A stretch of DNA of 64,000 nucleotides, from positions 34,753,260 to 34,817,259 of the forward strand of contig CM017559.1 of assembly GCA_007844125.1 (NCBI GenBank), read 5' to 3'. The position numbers were made by a program, and so were the translations under genes. Each line of letters opens with the position of its first letter. The stretch's first letter is position 1. The notes under the pieces were generated by a model, which saw nothing but the letters and a program-made list of their open reading frames with translations, was not told the origin of the DNA and ran no database searches. The stretch is from Sinonovacula constricta (taxonomy: Eukaryota; Mollusca; Bivalvia; Cardiida; Solecurtidae). This document shows, piece after piece, positions 51,157 through 61,400 of this stretch.

Positions 51157-52245
51157 ATGGATTCTTCAAGCCCTGGCGAGTTGTCGAACGAGACGACCAC
51201 AATCCTGAGTGCCGATGAAAACAGCATTTATGAGACCTATCTGCCCGTTATCAGCTCCTCGTCCAAGTACATGCGCGTCCTCATGTACACATTTGGCTTT
51301 CCTGGAAATCTTCTGGCATTCTTGGTCTGGATCCGGAAACCAATGCTACAAAGTTCCGGGGTTTATCTGGCCACGTTAGCCTTTTCTGATCTGCTTTTCA
51401 TCACGCTTGACCTTCCGTATAGTTTGCACACAGAATGGAGTATCTTCGTCTTAAACTATCCGATCGTTTGCGAAGGATTCACCATTTTGTATCTTACTGC
51501 TCAGTACACCTCGCCATTATTGACGCTTGCTTTCACTATTGAACGATACATCGCCATTAAGTTTCCTCTACAAAGGAGGATATACTGTACCGTTCGTAGA
51601 GCATTGATGACGAGTTGTCTAATAGCACTATTTTCTGTGGGCATGTGCGCCATTCAAGGATATTTCTGGACTTATGAACATTCGGTCAAAGAGTGTTTAC
51701 GACGCCTAAACACAACAGAGCTTTGGGAGAAATGGACATGGTGTTCAGAAATGATTATGTTCTTATGTGTGCCTTTGATCATATTGATTCTTAATCTTCT
51801 CGTCATTGCGGAAATTCGACAAAGTCGTAAAATCGCGATGAATTTGAACCGAATACTTTTTCGGACCAACGCTACCACGACAATGCTTCTGGCTGTATCA
51901 ACGTTCTTGATTTTAACGACATTGCCTGTTAGCATTGCTTACGCGTTGAATGACAACTTTCCGCCTGGAAAGATGCGTGAAGCAATAGAAAATGACGAAA
52001 CTTGGCAATCTCATTTCAGATATTTCACTGCCAGAACATTGATTTATAATATCGGGCTCACACACTTTTTCATGAATTTTTACATTTATTTGTTGGCGGG
52101 TGCTAGGTTTCGTCAGGAAGTTATGAATGTTATCCGTTGTCGAAGCTCTAGACGGAATATCACAGCCATGCAGCGCCTGGAAAGCACAAAAATGGAGTCT
52201 TTTTATAGCAGCGAAACATTTCCTGACCGAAATATATTTAACTGA
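51157..52245 (+). CDS. Class A (rhodopsin-like) G protein-coupled receptor, peptide-receptor-like
   Basis: 362 residues with seven hydrophobic segments: about 37-58, 69-90, 105-127, 148-170, 196-220, 240-264 and 295-313. Family marks: GN at 50-51 (TM1), LAFSD at 74-78 (TM2), C105 with extracellular-loop C180 as the likely disulfide pair, ERY at 129-131 in place of DRY, P206 in TM5, LP at 256-257 in TM6, and NFYIY at 307-311 in place of NPxxY. N-glycosylation sites are possible at N11 and N185. The usual TM4 Trp and the TM6 CWxP Trp are absent. The N terminus is short (~36 residues), as in small-peptide receptors. Closest in style to invertebrate FMRFamide-receptor-like and related orphan receptors; the ligand cannot be told. 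It acts at the plasma membrane through G proteins (family knowledge). The body is uninterrupted by introns. The stop codon lies in the first unit of a 76-bp satellite that forms the 3' region. Confidence 0.93.
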   Translation: MDSSSPGELSNETTTILSADENSIYETYLPVISSSSKYMRVLMYTFGFPGNLLAFLVWIRKPMLQSSGVYLATLAFSDLLFITLDLPYSLHTEWSIFVLNYPIVCEGFTILYLTAQYTSPLLTLAFTIERYIAIKFPLQRRIYCTVRRALMTSCLIALFSVGMCAIQGYFWTYEHSVKECLRRLNTTELWEKWTWCSEMIMFLCVPLIILILNLLVIAEIRQSRKIAMNLNRILFRTNATTTMLLAVSTFLILTTLPVSIAYALNDNFPPGKMREAIENDETWQSHFRYFTARTLIYNIGLTHFFMNFYIYLLAGARFRQEVMNVIRCRSSRRNITAMQRLESTKMESFYSSETFPDRNIFN

Positions 52246-54298
52246 ATCTCCAACTTATTGTGGCTTGCTAGTGCATGGACAACAACGCCTTTCTGATAAA
52301 GAAGCGGCTTCACTTGACTTCATCTCCCATTAACTGTGGCCAGCTATTGTATGGACAACAACGCGTATCTGATAAAGAAGCAGCCTCACTTGACTTCATC
52401 TCCCATTAACTGTGGCCAGCTATTGTATGGACAACAACGCGTATCTGATAAAGAAGCAGCCTCACTTGACTGAATCTCCCATTTACTGTGGCCAGCTATT
52501 GTATGGACAACAACGCTTATTTGATAAAAATGCGGCCTCACTTGACTGAATCTCCCATTTACTGTGGCCTGCAATAGTATGGACAACAACGCGTATCTGA
52601 TAAAAAATCGGCCTCACTTGACTGAATCTCCCATTTACTGGGGCCTGCTATTGTATAGACAACAACGCGTATCTGATAAAGAAGCGGCTTCACTTGACTT
52701 CATCTCCAATTAACTGTGGCCTGCTATTGTATAGACAACAACGCGTATCTGATAAAGAAGCGGTCTCACTTGACTGAATCTCCCATTTACTGTGGCCTGC
52801 TATTGTATGGACAACAACGCGTATCTGATAATGCTGCCCTCACACATACCTCGCGACCTTACTGCGACCTGAAAGCTAGTAAAATAGCATTTTTCTTTCG
52901 AAAATCGTTTGGTTTTCTTTCAAATTTCTCTCGCAGACGGTCCGGGGCTCTGCAGTCTTGTGTTCAGTACGTTTTCTCTATGTCCTCAATACGACCCTTC
53001 TACGTCCATGGCGTTTCCACTGCGACTATATTGCGTCCCCAAGGCGACCCCACGGCGATCATCGGCGACCCAGATGCGACTGTGCTACGTTCTCTGCGTC
53101 CTTACGGCGACTCTACGGCGACTATTGCGTTTGTCCGGCGACTGTCCTGCGACTGTACGACGACCCTACCACGTCCTTGCTACGTCTATAAAAATAATAC
53201 TTTTTACCATAAATTTCATTCTGAGTGTGACCTTCAACGAGTGAAGACGATTTCTTGTAATTTCATCGGCGACTCTACGGCGTCCTTAGTACGAGTGTAC
53301 TACGTCTATTGCGTTCTTATTGCGTCCTTACTACGATGCTGCTGCGACTATGGCGACTCCACTGCGATCCCACGGCGACCTCACCAGGACTCAGCAAGAA
53401 TGCAGAGTTTCTGCGACTGTTTTGTGCATGTTCAAAATATTCGCCGACGGTCTGCGACCTTGTGCGCCCTTGGGTTCCTCGCTACGACCTCGCTGCGTCC
53501 CTGCTGCGTCCATGGCGACTGTGCTGCGTCCTGGGTCGTAGCAAGGTCGCAGTAAGGACGCAGTAAGGTCGCGAGGTATGTGTGAGGGCAGTTTAAAGAA
53601 GCGGTCTCACTTGACTGAATCTCCCATTTACTGTGGCCTGCAATTGTATGGACAACAACGCGTATCTGATAAAGAAGTGGACTCACTTGACTGAATCTCC
53701 CATTTACTGTGGCCTGCTATTGTATAGACAACAACGCATATCTGATAAAGAAGCAGCCTCACTTGACTGAATCTCCCATTAACTGTGGCCTGCTATTGTA
53801 TGGACAACAACGTGTATTTGATAAAGAAGCGGTCTCACTTGACTGAATCTCCCACTTACTGCGGCCTGCAATTGTATGGACAACAACGCGTATCTGATAA
53901 AGAAGCGGTCTCACTTGACTGAATCTCTCATTTACTGTGGCCTGCTATTGTATGGACAACAACGCGTATCTGATAAAGAAGCGGTCTCACTTGACTGAAT
54001 CTCCCATTTACTGTGGCCTGCTATTGTATGGACAACAACGCGTTTTTGATAAAGAAGCGGACTCACTTGACTGAATCTCCCATTTACTGTGGCCTGCTAT
54101 TGTATAGACAACAACGCATATCTGATAAAGAAGCAGCCTCACTTGACTGAATCTCCCATTAACTGTGGCCTGCTATTGTATGGACAACAACGCGTTTTTG
54201 ATAAAGAAGCGGACTCACTTGACTGAATCTCTCATTTACTGTGGCCTGCTATTGTATGGACAACAACGCGTCTCTGATAAAGAAGCGGTCTCACTTGA
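52242..54298 (+). repeat. 76-bp satellite, exactly 17 units, interrupted by a mobile element
   Basis: Units start with CTGAATCTCCCATTTACTGT and end GCGGTCTCACTTGA. Starts fall at 52242, 52318, 52394, 52470, 52546, 52622, 52698 and 52774, then after the insertion at 53615, 53691, 53767, 53843, 53919, 53995, 54071, 54147 and 54223, every 76 bases with no indel. After subtracting the 762-base insert and 3-base target duplication the array is 1292 bases = 17 x 76. Units 53691/53767 and 54071/54147 share private variants (TATAGACAACAACGCATATC then CCCATTAACTG), a 380-base (5-unit) higher-order period. The GPCR stop codon (52243-52245) is within unit 1. Confidence 0.97.
52832..53593. mobile_element. 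762-bp non-autonomous TIR element made of 11-bp iterons
   Basis: Bounded by TAA target duplications (52829-52831 and 53594-53596). Terminal inverted repeats are perfect over about 33 bases from CTGCCCTCACACATACCTCG inward, after 2 mismatched terminal bases. The interior is mostly degenerate 11-base units with a CG at a fixed place (consensus like CGACTCTACGG), in two blocks (about 52985-53180 and 53270-53400), with the last units near the right end (53533-53575, CGCAGTAAGGT) inverted. Unique AT-rich spacers lie at about 52870-52930 and 53183-53265. No genuine protein is encoded; the 279-codon ORF crossing it also runs through satellite. TAA duplications fit PIF/Harbinger-type mobilisation. 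Confidence 0.85.
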
Positions 54299-55009
54299 TA
54301 ATGGAACTGACATTTGTTTGAGCAATAACAGAAAGCGCGAATTCACTATAAGTAGGCCACAAACTGGCGAATGGTGTAATTAAATATGCGGGTTCGGCAA
54401 TCAGTTCGCTGTGCATGTTTCTAGATAATATTAAAGCGTTGGACTGATTTGAAGACATGTTTGATTTTATCTTAAACACAATATGAGTAACTAAAAGATG
54501 ACGTTTGATTTGAAAAAAGTTGTTAGTGAAATGTGTAGATTTTCCATTAAAAGGGAGCTATTGTGCACGTTCCCTATTCATATATGGCCGTATTGCTGAT
54601 AAAGTCGTGTATGCTATTTGATGCTTAATAGTTTATTGCAGTTCTTGAGGTTTCGCTTTTCTTGGATAACTGTTAATATATAATGATAATTGTTGGATGA
54701 TCCTAAACACACAAGTTAAGTTTGCTTGAATAAGTCGATTATGCGAAACTAGTCCATTTATTTTAAATTTAAGATTGTCTGTTTAAGATTCATTTTTACT
54801 GCTAATATGGATATTAATATTTTTGTAGTGATGCTTACAGATTAACAAATCCAAGTGTAAATAAGAAATATTTTGTCTGTGGTAAGATTGAGTAGTTTAA
54901 CAAAGTTATTGGAAACTTGTTTGCTGTAAACATGAGCTGACGTTACAAATGCTTATGAACGTAACGTAGAATTCCTGTATTCCTATTTGTTTATTTGTTT
55001 TATTTGACA
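54299..55009. other. No gene recognised
   Basis: AT-rich sequence downstream of the satellite. No AATAAA signal lies close to the array end; the first clear ones on the plus strand are in the 101-bp repeat near 55032. Confidence 0.5.
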
Positions 55010-55417
55010 ATAGGTCTTGGCACAATATGATAATAAATAAATCAATAAGTTTTCTTATCAAACAAATACTGGTAAAACATGATTAGATTCCTTAGGTTTA
55101 GAACCTGAAAATAGGGCATGGCACAATATGATATTAAATAAATCAATAAGTTTTCTTATCAAACAAATACTGGTTAGACATGATTAGATTCCGTAGGTTT
55201 AGAACCTGAAAATAGGACATGACACAATATGATATTAAATAAATCAATAAGTTTTCTTATCAAACAAATACTGGTTAGACATGATTAGATTCCTTAGGTT
55301 TAGAACCTGAAAATAGGACATGACACAATATGATATTAAATAAATCAATAAGTTTTCTTATCAAACAAATACTGGTTAGACATGATTAGATTCCGTAGGT
55401 TTAGAACCTGAAAATAA
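55010..55417 (+). repeat. 101-bp tandem repeat, about 4 units
   Basis: CACAATATGAT recurs at 55021, 55122, 55223 and 55324, exactly 101 bases apart. Units contain AATAAATCAATAAGTTTTCT and end AGGTTTAGAACCTGAAAATA, which includes a palindrome AGGTTTAGAACCT. Units 2-4 differ at only a few positions, alternating CCTTAGG / CCGTAGG. Confidence 0.96.
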
Positions 55418-55919
55418 GGATTAATATGTGCTGATAAAACTGAGTACTGAAACCGTTCGGTTTATACATATACACATATGTGTATCCTTTAGTGACGATT
55501 GACTGGCATTCGTAGTGAAATGCTTTTTGCTTTAATTTCCATTTGTTATATTGACAAAACTTATTTTTTCCTCACTTTATTGCATTGTCTGATGTTTGTA
55601 AAGCGATTTCACAGTAAAATGCTCTTCATTTCTAAACATTTATAAAAAATGTCAACCGTTCTTTTAGAACTGTTCCACATCATAGTTCTTTGTATGATAT
55701 CCGGTTTAAGACTTTCTTGCAACGTTTAAAAATGTCTCGTGGTTTGTTGTTTCATTTATCAAACATTGGTTGTACTATTGCCTATGGTCTGTGTGTGCTG
55801 CCCCTTTCTTGTTGAATAATCTATTTCATGTTGTATTTAATCAGTTTGTTTATTTCATACCGCTTCACAACATGTCCAACTTCATCTTCACCTGTTTATA
55901 TTTATATTATTATTGCCGA

Positions 55920-55965
<46 letters not shown>

Positions 55966-55968
55966 TTT

Positions 55969-56054
<86 letters not shown>

Positions 56055-57108
56055 GTTTTTTTTCTTTAAATCTCCTTATTGGCTTATGTTTAAATAAGGG
56101 GTTTGTCTTCTATAAAGGAGGCAGAAACGTTTAATTCATCAAGATCTTCAGATGCGGTCATGTCAGCAATTAGCTAAATATTTTCCAAATTCTGGGTCTT
56201 ACTTGTTAAATGTTATTTAGTTGTTTTCAATTTAATGTCACAATAAACGATGTATTTTGTGTATATATGTATTGTCACTTAAAACGTAAATAAAGCGTTA
56301 CTCTAAAGCTAGCTACTTGGTTTATCAACGTATATCCATGGATATGCACCTGTCTCGATATATTTTATAAGTTAATTTATTAATAGTGAAATAAATCAAG
56401 CAAATGAAGATACCCCAGTCGAATTTGAATAACTCTCTTGAATACAAATCAGGTATGGTATCGGAACCACCATTCCCATTAAATGCCAGAGCGTTTAACA
56501 TATCACAGTAAGGACGTTGGTATAAGAATGACCTTCATATGTCAAACAAAAGTGAAGCGTGTCACTAATTAACAAAACGACCGGCAGCGTATATAGACGA
56601 TTAGTTTCAAAACCAATCCGATAAGGACCAGATTTACCACTTAATCTGAGCTAAGAGTGGTTCGGTTTATCTACCATTTTTTGTCTACGAGATTGCTTAA
56701 CTCGGAAATTGCTGTAACTACCGTGTATCTCGTTGACTTTTAAAAATTATTTAAAAAAACACAATTCAATTCCTGAGTGTTTAGCATATATGTGCAAGTC
56801 TTTCGATAAGAAAAGACCATAAATCAAAACGTACTAAAGCTAAAAAAACCGTATTGGTAGGCACATCAGTCTAATGACATGAATGGTATATTACATGTAT
56901 GTATATAAAGTGAATAAAAATAAACTACAGAAAGAAACACAACACAAAGACGTTTCTATAATTAAGCTGAAGGCTACACACTAGATTACGACATTATGAA
57001 TAATACAAGTAGATATCGATGAATAAATACACGAACACTTAATTCCTTACTTACTGAGAAGTATAAATAAATTTCCAAATGTACGTGTACCAATTTTATT
57101 GTTTTGTT
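55418..57108. other. No gene apart from a microsatellite
   Basis: AT-rich. AATAAA motifs are frequent; no protein-like ORF. A 12-base palindrome TATCCATGGATA lies near 56331. Confidence 0.5.
55919..56054. repeat. (ATT)n-(AAT)n-(ATT)n microsatellite
   Basis: ATT repeat switches to AAT repeat (about 55969-56004) and back to ATT, so adjacent blocks are reverse complements and can form a hairpin. Confidence 0.96.
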
Positions 57109-57345
57109 TTCTTTTTGAAATACATCGCGGCGACCAATTATGATCATTATAGCGACATCCAGATGTATTGGTGGAGTAAGACCCCAGGCAAATGTCTGGA
57201 TAGAACCACTGGCGCACAGCGGGTCAGCTTAAAGAACTTCCCGCATTAGGCCCTTCGCCCCGACCAGGACTCGAACCCAGGCGGTGGCAGGCTAAGCAGT
57301 CAGAGGAGTTACTAATCGGCGACTTTACCACTACGCCACGGGTGC
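57109..57345 (-). repeat. tRNA-derived SINE, family S, copy 5 (reverse)
   Basis: On the minus strand: GCACCCGTGGCGTAGTGGTA head (box A), GTCGCCGATTAGTAACTCC, TGCTTAGCCTGCCACCGCC, box B GGGTTCGAGTCC, GGGAAGTTCTTTAAGCTGAC, and a 3' end TATAATGATCATAATTGG followed by TCGCCGCGATGTATTTCAAA. Closest to copy 2. Confidence 0.92.
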
Positions 57346-58517
57346 AACGTACCGATATTAATTGACACACTTTTTTTTTGTAAACAACAAACCCGAATAT
57401 AAATTTCTGTTATTTCAATCAGATCAAATAAGTCATGTTATTTATTTCCTGCAGTGAAGCCGATCATACTTATCGTAGCGGTATTAAAACAGCTTTATCT
57501 AAAACCACTATGAATGATCTTGTATAAAACAATATGTTTTCTGATATGGAATTAACCGAAGTTGTAGACGCATTTCATGTTATTTGCGCCGTTAACAACT
57601 TAACGACGCAGTCAATACATCTGTAAAATAGACAGTGCATGCATGCTAGGTTTTTAAAATGAACACTCTTATATGCTCAACTGGCAACAAACCATAAGTG
57701 GAAAAAAATATCGGGCATCGAACATATTGCCAAATCTGGGAATACACAATACTGTAAAGAATGAGCAAAGGAGTCGAATCCTGAACGCCGTTTTTAAGTA
57801 TTATTTATAAACATATAATAAAGAAAACTATTAGTACCGGTAGTCAAATGATGTACAAACAAATAAGAGAATTCCGATATTCATTAAAATGCATTAAAAT
57901 TCAGAGAAATAAGAATAAATCAAATTGTTTGACATCATTGCGCTTATGAAATACCATTAGGAGGCTTAAGACTTTGAAAAAGCACTTCACTATCTTAATT
58001 TTAAGGTCTAAACAATGGCTAAAGATGATGTTATTTAATGGAAAATGCTAAGAAATGGAATTGCGTTGTTCTTTATGAATGCCATACATCTATTCTGATA
58101 AGGAGCTTTACTTGTGTAAGCCTTAAAAGAAACATACACTTCGTTGAAATATTTATGTCTATTTAACTTTTCAAATCTTAAGTGATGTCTAAAATACAGG
58201 AAAAACCCACAGAAAGAGTGCTTATATAAAATACTTTTAATGGATAAACTTCAAATAACAGCAGTTTGGAATCTAGTGACATATCGAGGTGAATTGTGTG
58301 AAGAATGTCAGATAATATTGTTTTGGAATCTTTAATCTGTTGTTTATACAGTGAAAACATTGACAGTCTAGTCACTGACTAGTAATTGTTATAAGATAAC
58401 ATTGCAATTGTCAAGTTTGATTACCACTGGTTGTATGTTGCTTTCCCTGCAAGTGTATCCAAAGAATTATAAAAGCACTGAGAGGTCAACACAAAACATC
58501 GCCGTACACCGCAATAA
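57346..58517. other. No gene recognised
   Basis: AT-rich; ORFs are short and featureless. Ends at the TAA target duplication of the Harbinger element (58515-58517). Confidence 0.5.
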
Positions 58518-60668
58518 AGCCCCGTTTACACTAGGTCCCAATTGATCCCGATTAGCCAATTTTGAGAAATCGGGGAAGATATTTCAAAGTATTAAAAAGT
58601 ACTGAACCTAACTGAGACGGCATATCTACTTCGGGTAAGTTATTCAAGCTATGCGCAGCGTCGGGACCATTTTCAAACCGGCACAGAAACGTTGAGCCTG
58701 CTAAAAGTTTTGGTCCCGATTGGAAAACTTGTAACTGCATCGTAGACCTAATTTGACTTGCGCGCACCTAAGGCAAGGTAAGGCAAGCTGCATGACCTAA
58801 TCGGGAATGGCGTAAGTACTTCTGTTCTATCGCGGATCAAATCGGGGCAGAAATTTCAACTTACTATATGAAAAACATAACAGCAACATCTTATTTTAAT
58901 TTTTATTTGCTACGGTTATGTAAACCATATTTTACATAATCAATAATTAAATTGTTCACCATACATCTATCAATAACGAAAATGTTCACCAATCCAAAAT
59001 AACAACACACAATACAATGCATGAATCCATGATTTTCGGATCATCTTATCTTGCCAAAGCACTGATCCCACCGGACTATTAAAGTACAGCCGAAGATATT
59101 CCCGTTGTTGCTTTGCCTCTGTTGTGTCGCGATTGGGTCCAACTACCTGAAGGATTTCATGCATTTGGACATATTGACGCCAGGTACCAGGTATCGAGTT
59201 GTGTTCACTGTCTTCCATGTCAGTGAGTCCAGCGTGCAGGCCTTGGTATTTCATGCGTACGAGGTTGTGCAGGCAGACACAAGCCTCTACAATTTCTTGA
59301 ACAACATCCGGATCTTGTTGCATGGTGCGCAGCAGAACTTGAAATCTTGCAGCCAGGATGCCAAATGCATTCTCTACCATGCGTCTGGTCCTAGAGAGTC
59401 GATAATTGAAGATGACTTGAGAGTGAGAAAGTCCACGTCTGCCATAGGGTTTCATCATGTAGGTCTTCATAGCAAAAGCGTCATCCCCAATCAAAAAGTA
59501 TGGCATATTATGGTCATCATGCGGCAGAGCTGCTGGTAGAGGTAGGCCAATAGTTCCGTCTTCCAAACATTCTCTATTTATAATTTGCGTCGACCAGAGC
59601 CATCAGTACAATGGAGAAGAAGCCCTTGTAATTGTGGTAGAGGCTACCAGACCCAAGAGGCTTGGGTATGGCTATGTGTTTGCCATCCAGGGCTCCACAT
59701 GCATGAGGGAGGTTTCAGCGTCTCTCGAACTCGATTGTTACACGTTGCCATGCTTCTTGAGTTGTAGGGCAATCAATAACTTCATCCTTGTACTCTTGCA
59801 CGATAGCGTGGCACACCTCAGGGACAAATAGGCAGATACTTTCCTTGGAGACCCTGAAGTCGTAAGCGAGGGAATGGTAGGAGTCGCCAGATACTAGATG
59901 ACGAAGGGTGACTGTTAGCTTCAATCCTGGTTCTAATGCCTGGCGTAACTTGGTATTTTTCTCGATTCTTGGAGACACTCTGTGCAACAGTTTTTTTAAA
60001 CATTTCTGGACTCAGCCGGAGATAGTTTTGAAATGATTGGACATCGCGTCTTTCTTGTGTCAGCCATATGCGTACCCAAGAGCGAGGCCGTCTTCTCGGT
60101 CTTCTGCGTCTCTGGAGCCTATGGGCCACTGCCATAGATATTTGTGTGTCGACAACAACTTCTTGTTGAAGAAGAATGGCAAGGTAAAGAGCAGCACGTC
60201 TAGCATCCATAGTGTCACAGTCCAAACCGATGCCTCAAGTGCAAATCAGGGTTTTATTTATATGATCGGAAAGAAATTGGGTGAATTTTATACAGAATCG
60301 TAACAAAGTCGACAATGATGTGCCTACATCCTATGTATCGCGCCACAAATAGTCATGTTCGCCAACAAATCGTCAGTATTCGCATCTTATTCGAAGTCCC
60401 AATCTGCATACTCGTATCTACATCGGCTAGTTAAAAACACTTGCTGCAAGCTGAGGGAAGGATCGGGTTAGCCGATGAAGTTACGTCGCGGGAGTATATC
60501 GCGAGCATCTCGTCTGTTAATCGTGTATATCGGATCTACCACCTATCTACCTCGTATGTACATCGTCAGATGGAACAATTTTGTGCTCCATCGCTGATTT
60601 TTCCGATTTGGTCAAAATTCCCCAAATTTTTTTATCGGGATCAATCGGGACCTAGTGTAAACGGGGTG
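58518..60668 (-). mobile_element. PIF/Harbinger DNA transposon, full-length but inactive
   Basis: A 2151-base element flanked by TAA on both sides (58515-58517 and 60669-60671), the 3-base target duplication typical of the superfamily. Terminal inverted repeats share CCCCGTTTACACTAGGTCCC and then ATTGATCCCGAT with one internal mismatch; the outermost two bases differ (AG versus CA). It encodes a HARBI1-like transposase on the minus strand, now a pseudogene. The second, Myb/MADF-type DNA-binding ORF found in many autonomous Harbingers is not seen, either lost or never present. Confidence 0.92.
58970..60210 (-). pseudogene. HARBI1-like (PIF/Harbinger) transposase pseudogene
   Basis: The ATG at 60210 opens MDARRAALYLAILLQQ, an Arg-rich patch and FQNYLRLSPEMFKK. 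Homology then shifts frame at a 7-A run near 59991-59997 into LLHRVSPRIEKN, PGLKLTVTLRHLVSGDSYHS (helix-turn-helix-like), EVCHAIVQEYKDEV and CPTTQEAWQ. A TGA at 59715-59717 replaces the usual Trp (TGG) after EFERR; the frame continues past it with [34 protein letters not shown] deletion of about 25 codons plus a second frame change then removes the conserved VDVG..GS.SDAQIF stretch, rejoining at CLEDGTIGLPLP, YFLIGDDAFAMKTYMMKPYG, FNYRLSRTRRMVENAFGILA and LRLYFNSPVGSVLWQDKMI. The Asp of IGDD and the Glu of VENAFG are the expected DDE residues. Three independent lesions make it non-functional. Homology assigned from family knowledge. Confidence 0.93.
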
Positions 60669-60819
60669 TAAGATTTCAAAAACGTCAAAAGGAAGTATAT
60701 GCTATATTTTAATATGCGAGCTCGTTACAGAACGTTCAAAGGCTGAACGATTCGGATACTACATTGACAACGCATCAGTCAGAAAAATCCCAATTATTTT
60801 AATAAATACCTGATAATCA
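60669..60819. other. Short spacer, nothing seen
   Basis: Unique sequence between the transposon and the pentanucleotide tract. Confidence 0.5.
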
Positions 60820-61400
60820 AAACCATATCATACTATACCTTATCATACCAAACCTTATAACACCATCCTATACTATACCATACCATACCATAACTAACCA
60901 TACCATACCAAACCATACTATAATAAACCATACCTTACCATACCATATACCATATCGAATTACCCACATTACCGTAAGCTACCCTGCCCTATATACTCTA
61001 CCCTACCATACCATACAGTAATCTACCATACCATACCAGTCCATACTATACCAAACTCTACCATACAAAATACCACCATTCCCTACCCTAACCTACCCTG
61101 CCGTTTTCTTCCCTATCATACCCTCCCCTACCCTCCTATACCATACTATACCGCATCATGGCACACCGTACCGAACCGTACCGTACCATACCATACTATA
61201 CCATACCATACCATACCATACCATACCATACCATACCATACCATACCATACCATACCATACCATACCATGCCATGCCATGCCATGCCACACCCTACCATA
61301 CAATACCATACGATACAATACCAATACCACGGACATACCAAACCAGACCCTATACCGCACACGTTAAGAACCATACAGTACCGTACCTACCGTACCGTAC
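60820..61400. repeat. (CCATA)n pentanucleotide tract, degenerate to pure
   Basis: Degenerate CCATA/CCTAC/CCGTA units become a pure CCATA run at about 61200-61268, then CCATG variants and CCGTA units up to the N gap. The tract probably continues into the gap and explains it. Tyr/His/Thr and Trp/Tyr/Gly ORFs are artefacts. Confidence 0.95.

Noticed and set aside
51672..51935. 87-codon minus-strand ORF within the GPCR
   Set aside because: Antisense shadow of the receptor coding sequence.
52716..53555. 279-codon ORF with GDSTA and RP-rich stretches
   Set aside because: It begins in the 76-bp satellite and runs through the TIR element; other frames are equally open because the 11-bp iterons lack stops in several frames. 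It is not a gene.
59105..59539. 144-codon plus-strand ORF
   Set aside because: Antisense shadow of the Harbinger transposase, which has clear family motifs on the minus strand.
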